Positions 61,901 through 63,903 of a stretch of 64,000 bases of DNA are shown in pieces (within the stretch, counting starts at the first letter, position 1; each line of letters begins with the position of its first letter). A program made the translations under genes and the position numbers. This DNA comes from Cladocopium goreaui (Eukaryota; Sar; Dinophyceae; Suessiales; Symbiodiniaceae): positions 56,001 to 120,000 of the forward strand of contig CAMXCT020006763.1 in assembly GCA_947184155.2 (NCBI GenBank), in the 5' to 3' direction. The notes under the pieces are model-generated. The model did not search any database, was not told where the DNA came from, and saw nothing but the letters and a program-made list of their open reading frames with translations.

Positions 61901-63481
61901 CTGGGACCGACTGAAGTTCTTTTGTTTGCGTTAGGAAGTTTGTCATAGCCAGCTTCCCAGTTTCAGGATGCTTAAGGTGAATATATGTTTTGAGCGATTC
62001 GGAAGATCAATGAGCCAAAGATTCGGTGGATTTACAATTATTGATCTTGATAGCAGGATCTCCAAGATTGGCAACGGTGGATTGGTGGTTTGTCATAGAA
62101 CCCCAAAAAATAGTCAAAGTTATTCAAATTTTTGATCAGAACAAATCAAGATAGCGCCTTCGAAATTGCACATAGGATCACATAGGTATATGTATAGTTA
62201 TTTATAACCACATGAGACAGTCAGACGATATATATATATGTATATATGTATATATGTTGAACTTATATATAACTATATTGATCACATTCGTACCCACCGA
62301 ACATGGGTTCGTATAGTATACCCAATGTAGGGAATCCCCTAATCGCAGTAGAATATCTTGACCGTGGGTCATTCCATGGCTACCAGTCAGTCAACCTGAA
62401 GGGGGATACAGCCCAGACATGATGATTGATGGTTACCAGTTGGTTATGACTATATCACAGTTCGCCATGGAAAGATCCACCCATGCTATTAAGAACGGTA
62501 AACCATCTATTTCGATTAGGGCCATCTGGCTTAACCATGGCGAACTGTTAGTCATAACCAGGCCGGGTAAAATGATGATCGAAGTACCAGGATCAACATT
62601 GAATCCGCTGATGAGAAAAGACGTGGTGCTATGCAAACTACGTGGTGAACTACATGTTTCATTGTATCTAAATCAACTGATCTAAATCCCATCAATATCC
62701 CATTAAGACCTGTTTCCATCTGGATGTTTGTTGGCTGTTGTGCAATCCCTAAACGTGGTTTGTGAAAACAAAAGGGATCCTTTTATCGAAAGTCTGAGGA
62801 CCCGGTGAGCTGCCACGAACTGTTGATGGTTTGTCTTGAAATCCTCAGAATTCGTTCATGATTTATTGTTCATTCGGTCAATGGCCATTTCAGGAACCTA
62901 AATCGGAGGTACCTACCATATATAAAGCCTATGTAAGGGGATATGCCCCCGAAATATGGCTTTATATGGTACAGTACCTCCATTTTGGGATCCTGAAATT
63001 CCCATTGATTTGTTTTTTTTTTCAAAAATGGAGGTAACCCAAAATGGATGGTTGTCAATGCAACATTCTGTAAACATTGGTGATTTTGGGGCACCCCTAT
63101 TTCAGGAAACCTCCATTTGCACAGTTGATTGATCCCTTTTGTGCTTGATTAGTTGGGCTGTTTGTGTGTGTTAGCTCCTTGCTGGATTTTGCAACATGCT
63201 AATGTTGCTGATGATTTCGATGTGATTTATTTGAGGCTGACCAACCAAAAAAGGATTTCATTCTTCAAAAATCATCAAAGTGTTTGTATAGTTGGTACAA
63301 TTTTCCATCTTCCATTTAGTGACTATATGTTTATTTACGCTGGATTTCTTTGCTTACCATGTTTGATAACACTGGAACGTATCTTTTGTTTCTGTTTTCT
63401 CAGCCGCGCGAGCGTGAAGAGGCATGCCAGTTCTTACCTGGGGCGACGAGCAAGGCAACACAGTGGCTTGCCGCGACCCCT
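20912..63481 (+). CDS. Secreted GH13 alpha-amylase-family gene, 25 exons, 3' end outside window
   Basis: Span of an interrupted gene whose exons are listed separately below. GH13 enzymes hydrolyse or rearrange alpha-glucosidic bonds in starch-like glucans; an N-terminal signal peptide places this protein in the secretory pathway. The hallmark order is complete: VMPDRFG, LDYIQG, MGFDCIWVTP, DIVLNH (region I), LADLNQ (region V), GFRLD (region II, nucleophile Asp), VGER (region III, acid/base Glu), DNQD (region IV, stabilising Asp) and GDEQG. About 509 codons are recovered, and C-terminal parts (end of the barrel and domain C) lie beyond the window. All 24 exon joins keep frame. Donors are 12 GT, 6 GC and 6 GA, and every internal exon follows AG and starts with G. 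Odd points: His to Gln in region IV, no HGYW motif, a large domain B insertion, and introns up to 4.9 kb packed with foldback elements. It could be an inactive or altered-specificity homologue. Confidence 0.85.
21069..21174. mobile_element. Family B foldback element
   Basis: CTGGTTGGTGGATTGGAACA to GGTATACCACCAACCAG; lies in the proposed intron 1. Confidence 0.9.
21296..21418. mobile_element. Family A foldback element
   Basis: TAGCCTCTGGTTATTGAACG to TAACACATTACCAGAGGGTA, with ATCACCATTTTGAATAGG intact in the left arm. Confidence 0.82.
21730..21895. mobile_element. Foldback element with GTGGGTAAAACA arms
   Basis: GGGAATTCCCATTAATGTGG with GGTAAAACAAG, and on the right CACTGTTTTACCCACATTC. 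The stretch AACCACCTGGGAATGGTAAC with CCATTTTTATAGGTGG-like sequence recurs inverted at 34566-34645. Confidence 0.5.
21940..22095. repeat. Degenerate TTAACCATTA repeats
   Basis: Irregular tandem run of AACCATTATTA, AACCAATATTGTTATG and GATAACCATT units. Confidence 0.75.
22123..22191 (+). CDS. Amylase-family gene, probable exon 2
   Basis: From GATTCTCTGAG|G in phase 1 the frame reads FLTQPADAKDCEDVKLLQRK then PW. A DxKDCxxxxLLQ stretch just behind a signal peptide is common in secreted dinoflagellate proteins. The end is uncertain: I use C|GTCGAA (phase 1), but the frame stays open for about 20 more codons (RRRKDKETLAGHAV). Confidence 0.45.
22550..22661. mobile_element. Family H element
   Basis: ATATGGCAGTGTGTCAAAAC, CCCCTGGTGAACATCAAAAT and TAGGTATTGATCCATAGCCA. 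Its twin is at 46391-46506. Confidence 0.75.
23041..23150. mobile_element. Family I element
   Basis: CCAACTGGTTAGATACTAAG to GGTATCTAAGATTCACCATG, with ATGTACTAACCAGCCC inside. Confidence 0.72.
23608..23637 (+). CDS. Amylase-family gene, tentative exon 3
   Basis: Thirty bases after GAGTTTCAGAAG|G, phase 1 in and out, reading NPVVQAAFSS and ending at a GC donor (GCAAGA). It fits the phase of its neighbours, but a different frame here (GTLWFKQRFQARYEYGKY) is also open. Family comparison gives no help because the region before the barrel is variable. Confidence 0.3.
23679..23789. mobile_element. Family B foldback element
   Basis: CTGGTTGGTGGTTTGGAACA to GGTTGAAGCCACCAACCAG. Confidence 0.9.
23969..24081. 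mobile_element. Family G foldback element
   Basis: AGACTTCAATGGATTGGTTC to TTAACCAGTCCATTGAAGAC; internal arms AAGGGAAAATCTACAG and GATTTTCCATTTAACC. Confidence 0.8.
24840..24955. repeat. TATATACACAA microsatellite
   Basis: Alternating TA tracts spaced by ACACAATATA. Confidence 0.9.
25071..25127 (+). CDS. Amylase-family gene, exon with first barrel strand (VMPDRFG)
   Basis: Starts after CATATGGGGGAG in phase 1 and reads LHAIDGKSVYLVMPDRFG, ending at C|GTGAGG. K-S-V-Y-x-V-x-x-D-R-F is the first conserved strand of GH13 enzymes of the fungal and animal alpha-amylase type. An upstream acceptor (TTACCTGCAG) would lengthen it in the same frame (FSQRKNVLFIAYGG), but that site lacks the G that follows AG in every other exon. 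Confidence 0.88.
25217..25322. mobile_element. Family A foldback element, near-perfect palindrome
   Basis: TACCCTCTAGTAATTTAACA to TGTTAAATTACCAGAGGGTA. It begins 90 bases after the exon above. Confidence 0.92.
26110..26235. mobile_element. Family A foldback element
   Basis: TAGCCTCTGGTAAACATACA to AACAAATTACCAGAGGGTA, with a small duplication (ACTATGGAAAATCATGGAAC) in the left arm. Confidence 0.85.
26762..26839 (+). CDS. Amylase-family gene, exon with Cys-rich loop before LDYIQG
   Basis: After TTAGGGCCGCAG in phase 1 the frame reads VNVECPPEGDHSSCEGNNWC then NGTLQ, ending G|GTGACG. It fits the loop between barrel strand 1 and helix 1 that in fungal alpha-amylases ends C-G-G-T-W-Q-G; here W-C-N-G-T-L-Q-G. 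Three cysteines suggest disulphides in a secreted protein. Length (26 codons) matches the family loop closely. Confidence 0.85.
27244..27335. mobile_element. Family C, degraded copy
   Basis: ATATGTCTGGATAAATTATA then AGCAACCTCACAG and TTGGTAAGGGAAACCGTCCC. The right arm is lost. Confidence 0.5.
27996..28130. mobile_element. Family E foldback element, complete reference copy
   Basis: Ends TACAGGATGATGCCCCCCAG and TTGGGGGCCCCATCCTGTAC are inverted; inner arms AGTTGGTTTATACACC and GTAAACCAACTTAGC. It ends about 60 bases before the next exon. Confidence 0.88.
28192..28221 (+). CDS. Amylase-family gene, 30-nt micro-exon (ITEHLDYIQ)
   Basis: Starts after CATGTGCCATAG; G|GC completes the Gly left by the previous exon, giving G-I-T-E-H-L-D-Y-I-Q-G, the classic GH13 G-I-x-x-x-L-D-Y-I-Q-G helix. 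To keep frame with the next exon (G|GA ATG GGC) the donor must be GA (GAGTCT). The GT three bases downstream would break the frame. This is the clearest GA donor in the window. Confidence 0.9.
28449..28554. mobile_element. Family B foldback element with conserved tail
   Basis: CTGGTTGGTGGTTTCAAACA to GGTTCAAACCACCAACCAG. The following 85 bases (AACCATCATTAACCATATAA and on to TATATTCACCATGGTTTT) match those after the copy at 49210. Confidence 0.9.
29258..29320 (+). CDS. Amylase-family gene, exon with MGFDCIWVTP
   Basis: A long T-tract then TTTCGCTCAG|G. In phase 1 it reads MGFDCIWVTPVVLNLCLDLT and ends G|GTTTGA. M-G-F-x-x-I-W-x-T-P is the second barrel strand of alpha-amylases and follows LDYIQG directly, as here. 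An earlier donor (GTACTG after base 29292, phase 0) is possible. I prefer the later one because the join to the next exon then has exactly the length seen in fungal alpha-amylases. Confidence 0.87.
29399..29512. mobile_element. Family B foldback element
   Basis: CTGCTTGGTGGTGACTGGAA to GGTATACCACCAACCAG; left arm slightly altered. Confidence 0.85.
30101..30179. mobile_element. Family A, short copy
   Basis: ACGCTCTGGTAATTTAACAT to TATGTTAGTTCACTGGAGGTTA, with a shortened centre. Confidence 0.7.
30738..30830. repeat. CTG/CTC microsatellite
   Basis: GGCTGCTGCTTGCTGCTGCT-type triplets; poly-Leu, Cys or Ala frames result. Confidence 0.9.
30891..30940. repeat. Four copies of a 10-12 bp unit GACCTCGTAT
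   Basis: GACCTCGTATTGACCTCGTA, then AGACCTCGTATCGGACCTCG. Too short to classify. Confidence 0.8.
31243..31362. repeat. 53-bp direct duplication
   Basis: TTCCATGCAGGAAAGCCTAT, GAAGACATAGAATTAGCAGA and TATTCCATTAGCG appear twice in tandem with a third, partial start (GTTCCAGTAGGAA). Confidence 0.9.
31741..31851. mobile_element. Family F element
   Basis: GGAGGTACCTACCATATATA at the left; AAGGGGATATGCC in the centre; the right arm is decayed (ACAAAGTACATCC). Confidence 0.6.
32055..32161. mobile_element. Family B foldback element
   Basis: CTGGTTGGTGGTTTGGAACA to GGTCAACCACCAACCAG. Confidence 0.92.
32448..32552 (+). CDS. Amylase-family gene, exon with RIDPNFGTTEDM
   Basis: Starts after GGGCATCCCCCAG in phase 1 and reads VWIRGTPRQDWFRIDPNFGT then TEDMKRLVNKTHEL, ending G|GTGACA. 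D-x-x-x-I-D-P-x-F-G-T-x-x-D-x-K-x-L-V is the strand-helix before region I in GH13. In this assembly the segment that should read A-Y-H-G-Y-W reads VWIRGT, so the usual substrate-binding His and Tyr are absent. A second acceptor (CACGGCAG, base 32477) keeps the frame and would shorten the exon. Confidence 0.87.
32563..32722. mobile_element. Family I element directly after an exon
   Basis: TCAACTGGTTAGATATGGTT to GCAGATATCTTAGATTTACC. It begins about 10 bases inside the intron. Confidence 0.7.
33483..33517 (+). CDS. Amylase-family gene, exon with conserved region I (DIVLNH)
   Basis: After CACCGCAGCATGTGAG, G|GC completes the Gly of ELG, giving the run M-C-F-I-L-D-I-V-L-N-H. D-x-V-x-N-H is GH13 region I; Asn and His line the active site and Asn helps bind calcium in alpha-amylases. 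The frame is open beyond (APRLILVA), but a phase 0 GC donor (GCGCCT) lets it join the next exon. Confidence 0.88.
34566..34645. mobile_element. Small foldback element
   Basis: AATAAACCATCCACAATTTC and AAATGGGTGGTAGGGTTACC match, inverted, part of 21780-21850; a weaker relative is at 36590-36650. Confidence 0.5.
35041..35140. mobile_element. Family E, right part
   Basis: TATGGTTTATGATACTTGTA then TAATGGGGTTTATAAACCAA and AACTGGGGGGGGCCAC. Confidence 0.65.
36188..36296 (+). CDS. Amylase-family gene, domain B exon 1
   Basis: After AGCTCTGCTCTCAG|G in phase 0 the frame reads ETEYFHLRNISNMTFDEYTE then KMSGWPPLGMENHLGP and ends G|GTGACA. E-Y-F-H-x-R-N-I matches the start of domain B of alpha-amylases (D-Y-F-H-P-x-x-x-I). 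NIS and NMT are potential N-glycosylation sites, in keeping with secretion. Confidence 0.8.
36728..36829. repeat. 50-bp direct duplication
   Basis: CAAATATTGGTTGGTATAAT and GCCCTGCATCAACTGATATT recur with small changes. Confidence 0.85.
37170..37268. mobile_element. Family G foldback element
   Basis: GGGACAATTTTACAGGAAAC to CCCTCAAACCAATCCATTGA. Confidence 0.72.
37269..37375. repeat. (ATTATCATAT)n, about 11 copies
   Basis: Perfect 10-base tandem array leading straight into a family C element. Confidence 0.95.
37376..37485. mobile_element. Family C foldback element
   Basis: GGGTAAATTATAACGACCTC to GAATTATTATAATTTACC. Confidence 0.85.
37633..37733 (+). CDS. Amylase-family gene, domain B exon 2, Cys-rich
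   Basis: GC-rich island starting after ACCCAACGCAAG. G|GA completes Gly; it then reads IGPGAQCYLQFFANGEPDGT and NNGCETAMELCKQ, ending CAG|GTGGAA in phase 0. An earlier acceptor (TATACCCAG) would add YPTQ but break phase with the previous exon. Three cysteines (QC, GC and LC) suggest a disulphide-stabilised insertion not found in standard alpha-amylases. Confidence 0.65.
37745..37869. mobile_element. Family E foldback element, 11 bases after an exon
   Basis: ACAAGGTGGTGCCCCATAGT to ACTGGGGGGCACCATCCTGT, with TTATGGCAGATATAACTATA in the centre; almost intact. Confidence 0.9.
38027..38302. mobile_element. Two adjoining family E relics
   Basis: AGCTAAGTTCGTGCAAATAA...GGGGTTTATACACCCACTGA, then a second block with TTTATGGCAGATAATGGTAG and ATATATCGAACTAGTTAATA, ending ACTTATAACTGGGGTGCC. 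The second resembles the copy at 249. Confidence 0.6.
38344..38428 (+). CDS. Amylase-family gene, domain B exon 3
   Basis: After ATTTTTTGGAG|G in phase 0 it reads ASYSKLAGGTPINDESWKET then SLNWANDA and ends A|GTGAGC. Clean amino-acid character, raised GC and a strong donor; it has no counterpart in typical alpha-amylases. Could in principle belong to a different, overlapping transcript, but phase and strand fit. Confidence 0.62.
40382..40455. mobile_element. Family A, scrambled copy
   Basis: TACCCCCTGGTACCCTGGTA then AAATCAACTATTTCTATGGG. Confidence 0.5.
40455..40735. repeat. TATG/TACA microsatellite
   Basis: ACATACACATACACATACAC and TATATATA runs; Y/I/H-rich frames on both strands are compositional. 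Confidence 0.9.
41055..41108. repeat. (CATTAAATCC)n tandem array
   Basis: Five 10-base copies of CATTAAATCC. The reverse-complement array starts at 41280. Confidence 0.92.
41204..41235 (+). CDS. Amylase-family gene, tentative domain B exon 4
   Basis: After CGATTTCCATGAG, A|GC gives Ser, followed by NNYPGNNYSK and a GC donor (GCCGCG), phase 1 to 0. The same frame continues AAGLASCQQAQ, so the exon may be longer. It lies between two facing repeat arrays. Confidence 0.45.
41280..41570. repeat. GGGATTTAAT / GGGATTTGAT repeat array, inverted to 41055-41108
   Basis: About 20 degenerate copies of AATGGGATTT with variants (GGGAATTTGA, GGGATTTATA). Confidence 0.88.
42588..42665. repeat. TATA microsatellite
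   Basis: Runs of TATATATATTCCC and ACATATCCCC-type sequence. Confidence 0.8.
42848..42919 (+). CDS. Amylase-family gene, probable domain B exon 5
   Basis: After GTGCTCAGCGAG|G. In phase 0 it reads VLATTSVPVTGQKAEGGPDG then ILKM and ends ATG|GTGAAA in phase 0, matching the phase 0 exon at 45039. In phase 1 the same DNA reads VGNYECSGDWAEGGRRTGWD, which is equally protein-like but then cannot join the next exon. The exon is likely real; its frame is not certain. Confidence 0.55.
42945..43057. mobile_element. Family A foldback element, 25 bases after an exon
   Basis: TACCCTCTGGTAAACTAACA to TGTTAGTTTACCAAAGGGTA. Confidence 0.9.
43406..43513. mobile_element. Family A foldback element
   Basis: TACCCTCTGGTAAACGTTTA to ATGTTAAATTACCAGAGGGTA. 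Confidence 0.92.
43649..43755. mobile_element. Family B foldback element
   Basis: CTGGTTGGTGGTTTGGAACA to GGTCAACCACCAACCAG; nearly identical to the copy at 32055. Confidence 0.93.
44695..44798. mobile_element. Family A foldback element, reversed orientation
   Basis: TACCCTCTGGTAATTTAACA to TGTTAAATTACCAGAGGGTA. The asymmetric centre (GTGAGTTTTTCCATTAAAAA) is inverted relative to most copies. Confidence 0.93.
45039..45146 (+). CDS. Amylase-family gene, exon with region V (LADLNQ)
   Basis: After TAGAATCGACAG|G in phase 0 it reads ENPMQYRPGDLSGYNEVMSQ then QGWFYDLADLNQSVPF, ending TTT|GCACCT, a GC donor. W-x-Y-D-L-x-D-L-x-Q-x-x-P-F is the end of domain B and start of strand 4 in GH13 (region V, L-P-D-L). 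The next residues in uninterrupted reading (APWRSEQS) do not fit the family, whereas splicing at GC gives PF-VREQL, which does. Confidence 0.9.
45892..46004. mobile_element. Family A foldback element
   Basis: TTACCCGGCCTGGTAAACGT to TTAGTTTACCAGAGGGTA; the left box carries the CCGGCC variant. Confidence 0.82.
46132..46170 (+). CDS. Amylase-family gene, 39-nt exon (VREQLKKYVMWLV)
   Basis: After GGCTCGAGCGAG|G, phase 0 both sides: VREQLKKYVMWLV, the helix between region V and region II (compare V-x-x-x-L-x-x-W-V-x-W-L-V in the family). The donor is GACGTG (GA); a GT donor three bases earlier would drop the last Val. Confidence 0.88.
46391..46506. mobile_element. Family H element, 41 bases before an exon
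   Basis: CATATGGCAGTGTGTCAAAA to GTATTGATCCATACCCATAT. Confidence 0.8.
46548..46606 (+). CDS. Amylase-family gene, exon with catalytic nucleophile (GFRLD)
   Basis: After CTGCAGACTCTGCAG|G, phase 0: EFDVDGFRLDTTPYMPPHD and two bases of the next codon. D-G-F-R-L-D is GH13 region II; the Arg is the invariant one and the second Asp is the nucleophile. The donor is GAAGGG (GA). The frame is also open to the left (RYLQTLQ), but that would duplicate the helix supplied by the previous exon. Confidence 0.9.
47426..47471 (+). CDS. Amylase-family gene, exon HWWLKEVQEMLSAPS
   Basis: After CCGTTGTAACAG; one base completes Thr from the previous exon, then HWWLKEVQEMLSAPS. This fits the W-x-x-F-x-x-A helix between regions II and III. 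The exit is less sure: a GC donor (GCGGGA) gives phase 0 as required by the next exon, but makes the loop about three residues shorter than usual; a tiny unrecognised exon may follow. Confidence 0.75.
48815..48919. mobile_element. Family A foldback element
   Basis: TACCCTCTGGTAATTTAACA to ATGTTAAATAACCAGAGGGTA; arms pair over almost the full length. Confidence 0.93.
49065..49181. mobile_element. Family D foldback element
   Basis: GGAGGTTTCCTTACATGGTG to TTTTTGGAAACTTCC. Confidence 0.72.
49210..49309. mobile_element. Family B foldback element with conserved tail
   Basis: CTGGTTGGTGGTTTCAAACA to GTTTTACCACCAACCAG; tail 49310-49395 matches 28555-28640. Confidence 0.9.
49431..49529. mobile_element. 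Family G foldback element, reference copy
   Basis: CAATGGATTGGTTTAAGGGA to CCCTTAAACCAATCCATTG, almost perfect palindrome with TTTACAGGAAAGCC against GGTTTCCTGTAG. Confidence 0.92.
50134..50255. mobile_element. Family F element
   Basis: AACCTAAATTGGAGGTACCT at the left; ATGGTACAGTACCTCCATTT and TAGGATCCTGAAATTCCC at the right. Confidence 0.78.
50528..50569 (+). CDS. Amylase-family gene, exon with catalytic acid/base (VGER)
   Basis: After CAATACGTTCAG|G, phase 0: VGERFLEVGACCVQ, then the strong donor CAG|GTATGT. The family reads x-G-E-V-x-x-x-x-x-x-x-x-x-Y-Q here; the Glu of V-G-E would be the acid/base. Val after Glu is replaced by Arg. It joins directly to VLGGMENFPL in the next exon, just as the family has Y-Q-x-V-x-D-G-V-L-N-Y-P. 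Confidence 0.82.
50862..50972. mobile_element. Family B foldback element
   Basis: CTGGTTGGTGGTTTGGAACA to GGCTCAACCACCAACCAG. Confidence 0.92.
51397..51730. repeat. Three copies of a G/C-box unit separated by (TAG)n
   Basis: AATGGGTATGGATATACAGG and AGCTATGTTCCCCGCCCCCC occur near 51397, 51572 and 51677. Between the first two lies a (TAG)n run that yields a poly-Val frame. Confidence 0.9.
51755..51990. repeat. TATG/TTTATA microsatellite
   Basis: AT-rich run with TATTTATATATTTATATTTA and ATGTATGTGTATATATATAT. Confidence 0.9.
52405..52448 (+). CDS. Amylase-family gene, exon VLGGMENFPLVYAA
   Basis: After GGCCGATTTTTCAG|G, phase 0: VLGGMENFPLVYAA plus two bases (V), ending at GT|GCCAGG, a GC donor. 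D/G-x-x-x-N-F/Y-P-L/I-x-Y-A follows region III in alpha-amylases. A GT donor two bases before would leave the wrong phase. Confidence 0.85.
52480..52566. repeat. 13-15 bp tandem array (AAACCATAGGA)n
   Basis: Seven copies of AAAACCATAGG inside the intron, starting 30 bases after the exon. Confidence 0.92.
53395..53513. repeat. Degenerate ACCACCATTA repeats
   Basis: TACCACCATTAAACCACCAT and variants, running into a family B element. Confidence 0.85.
53514..53610. mobile_element. Family B foldback element, eroded left end
   Basis: CAGTTGGTGGTTTCACACAT to GCTTAAAACCACCAACCAG. Confidence 0.8.
53617..54039 (-). CDS. Unassigned antisense open frame in an intron
   Basis: The only non-repetitive open frame over 130 codons in the window (140 aa, antisense to the amylase-family gene). 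It contains VLQGSVFTVQLLQRKVVSET and ends in SYV. It is not low-complexity and does not follow a tandem unit, but no domain, signal or splice context supports it. It may be chance or a relic of a mobile element. Confidence 0.2.
   Translation of the reverse strand: MSRKLSPQHLYAQVLILDLHIVIPQFSTSVLQGSVFTVQLLQRKVVSETRIASSISHQNINGLRQHLQEPNIFTRSPHVKHGKFQKLRFSPTPLKVPLHIPLGFPIHANGQEKEAGLANRNILAQRVDEGYDDEISYSYV
54041..54134. mobile_element. Family D foldback element
   Basis: TGGGAGTTTCCTGAAATAGG to TTTTGGGGTACCCCCATTTA. Confidence 0.75.
54293..54400. mobile_element. Family G foldback element
   Basis: ATCATTGGATTGGTTTTGTT to CCTTAAACCAATCCAATGAT. Confidence 0.88.
54932..55000. repeat. (TC)n (TTTC)n microsatellite
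   Basis: Pyrimidine tract of CT and CTTT units; the Leu/Ser/Phe frame across it is compositional. Confidence 0.95.
55138..55390. repeat. Degenerate AAAGGAACATGAATGCAAATG repeats
   Basis: About 14 purine-rich units. The - strand frames of 90-130 codons (FHLHSCPFHF type) are artefacts of this array. Confidence 0.9.
55786..55900. mobile_element. Family D foldback element
   Basis: GGATGTTTCCTAAAATGGGG to ACCTATGGAAACCCC, with ATAAACCATCCATTTTAGGG in the right arm. Confidence 0.75.
56278..56349. mobile_element. Family F, short copy
   Basis: AAATTTCAGGACAACATGGA to CCTGAAATTT; inner GGTACTGTACCATATAAAGC. Confidence 0.6.
56370..57215. repeat. 840-bp AT satellite (TATTA)n
   Basis: Over 90 percent A+T, mainly TTATATTATA units, with no G/C island. 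The Y/I-rich frames in it are not genes. It ends 135 bases before the next exon. Confidence 0.95.
57351..57409 (+). CDS. Amylase-family gene, exon FSGLYSNTDLLMNMMDAWC
   Basis: After TGGCATTTCCCAAG, one base completes Val of the previous exon, then FSGLYSNTDLLMNMMDAWC. It aligns with the helix after N-Y-P-I in alpha-amylases (S-M-D-D-L-Y-N-M-I-N). I end it at TGC A|GAAATC (GA donor, phase 1); a GT donor three bases earlier (GTGCAG) is possible. Confidence 0.8.
57706..57830. mobile_element. Family A, diverged copy
   Basis: ATACTCTGGTAATCAAACAT to ATGTTTGATTACCAGAGAGTAT; compensating changes in both arms keep the palindrome. Confidence 0.85.
57844..57955. mobile_element. Family D foldback element, 39 bases before an exon
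   Basis: GGAGGTTTCCTGAAATAGGG to TTGGGGTACCCCATTTATCA. Confidence 0.78.
57995..58026 (+). CDS. Amylase-family gene, 32-nt exon RLGGPGRYLG
   Basis: GC-rich block after GATGCTGCCAGAAG; A|GC gives Ser, then RLGGPGRYLG, ending GGG|GATGGA (GA donor, phase 0). It replaces the D-x-x-L-L-G-x-F-V segment before region IV. Matching phase and composition support it; sequence similarity is modest. Confidence 0.68.
58180..58468. mobile_element. Family G element split by a family A insertion
   Basis: Left half 58180-58240 (ACCGGATTGGTTTTGTTGGG, TTTTACAGGAAAGCCCCATG) and right half 58410-58468 (ATGGTTTCCTTAGATTTTTC, CACACCAATCCATCC) flank a whole family A copy. Confidence 0.8.
58300..58405. mobile_element. 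Family A foldback element nested in family G
   Basis: TACCCTCTGGTAAACTAACG to TGTATGTTTACCCGAGGGTA. Confidence 0.88.
58478..58540 (+). CDS. Amylase-family gene, exon with altered region IV (DNQD)
   Basis: After CCATCCTAGCCTAG|G, phase 0: DNQDDPPIASLTHSLDGTSG then G. It aligns with E/D-N-H-D-N-P-R-F-A-S-Y of alpha-amylases, residue for residue through P-x-A-S. The stabilising Asp is kept but the region IV His is Gln, and R-F is P-I. The end is a GA donor (GATGCG) or a GC donor one codon later. Confidence 0.82.
58541..60419. other. Intron, 1.9 kb
   Basis: AT-rich microsatellites at 58618-58670 and 58861-58915, otherwise unique-looking AT-rich sequence. No exon-like island was seen. Confidence 0.5.
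60420..60447 (+). CDS. Amylase-family gene, 28-nt micro-exon AWAWLFFARG
   Basis: After GGGATGACTGAG|G, phase 0 to 1: AWAWLFFAR and the first base of Gly, donor GTGGGG. It is the hydrophobic helix that precedes G-M-P-V in GH13; joined to the next exon it reads FFARGMPVLTWGDEQG. Confidence 0.87.
60737..61893. mobile_element. TIR element with about 14 internal copies of its terminal motif
   Basis: Left end CGCCAGAATAGATGGCTCAA and right end TTGCGCCATCTATTCTGGGG plus CG are inverted. The motif CATAGATGGCGCAACTC occurs in both orientations near 60744, 60764, 60802, 60831, 60935, 60985, 61050, 61124, 61240, 61437, 61505, 61679, 61780 and 61872. The DNA between motifs is mostly unique and has no transposase-like frame. 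It sits in the intron between the micro-exon above and the last exon. Confidence 0.75.
62434..62569. mobile_element. Family A, GTTTGCCATGG subtype with CCAGGCCGG tail
   Basis: TACCAGTTGGTTATGACTAT to GTTAGTCATAACCAGGCCGGGTA; inner arms ACAGTTCGCCATGG and CCATGGCGAACTGT pair exactly. Confidence 0.82.
62887..63000. mobile_element. Family F element, reference copy
   Basis: ATTTCAGGAACCTAAATCGG and AGGTACCTACCATATATAAA at the left; TTTATATGGTACAGTACCTC and CATTTTGGGATCCTGAAAT at the right. Confidence 0.88.
63029..63116. mobile_element. Family D foldback element
   Basis: ATGGAGGTAACCCAAAATGG to GGCACCCCTATTTCAGGAAA then CCTCCATTT. Confidence 0.75.
63422..63481 (+). CDS. Amylase-family gene, last exon in window (GMPVLTWGDEQG)
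   Basis: After GCGCGAGCGTGAAGAG; G|GC completes Gly, then MPVLTWGDEQGNTVACRDP. G-x-P-x-x-x-x-G-x-E-Q is the late barrel motif of GH13 alpha-amylases. An in-frame TGA lies just before the acceptor and another just after base 63483, so both edges are forced to lie close by. The donor may be GT (after 63481), GA (after 63474) or GC (after 63471). The remaining barrel and domain C must be downstream. Confidence 0.87.
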
Positions 63482-63903
63482 GTTGATTAGGTGTTGAATC
63501 GGGGATTCCAGAACCATAGGTTTCAACATACCTCCATTATAGGAGACCTCCGTTTAACCATATTTACTCCCATCATTTATAGGCATTTCAACCATGAACA
63601 ATTCTTGGGAAATATTATGGGGAGACAAATGACAAATGATGGCTGCTTGATATCTGAAGGGTTTATATGACCCAATATAGGATTACCATAATTATGGGAA
63701 TTCCCATGATTATGGGAATTCCTTTCTAAACCAACCAGACTTAAATAGAATGATGTCGCTGGTTTTGAACACTGCTGGATGAATTATAGCAACATGTAGC
63801 CATTAGATGCTTGTTGCATCTTGTTCCCTTTTTGATGTCAGATGGATTCACGACTTCCCACCAAAAGTGAAACTGATGACTTTCCATACCAAGTGTTCAA
63901 TGA

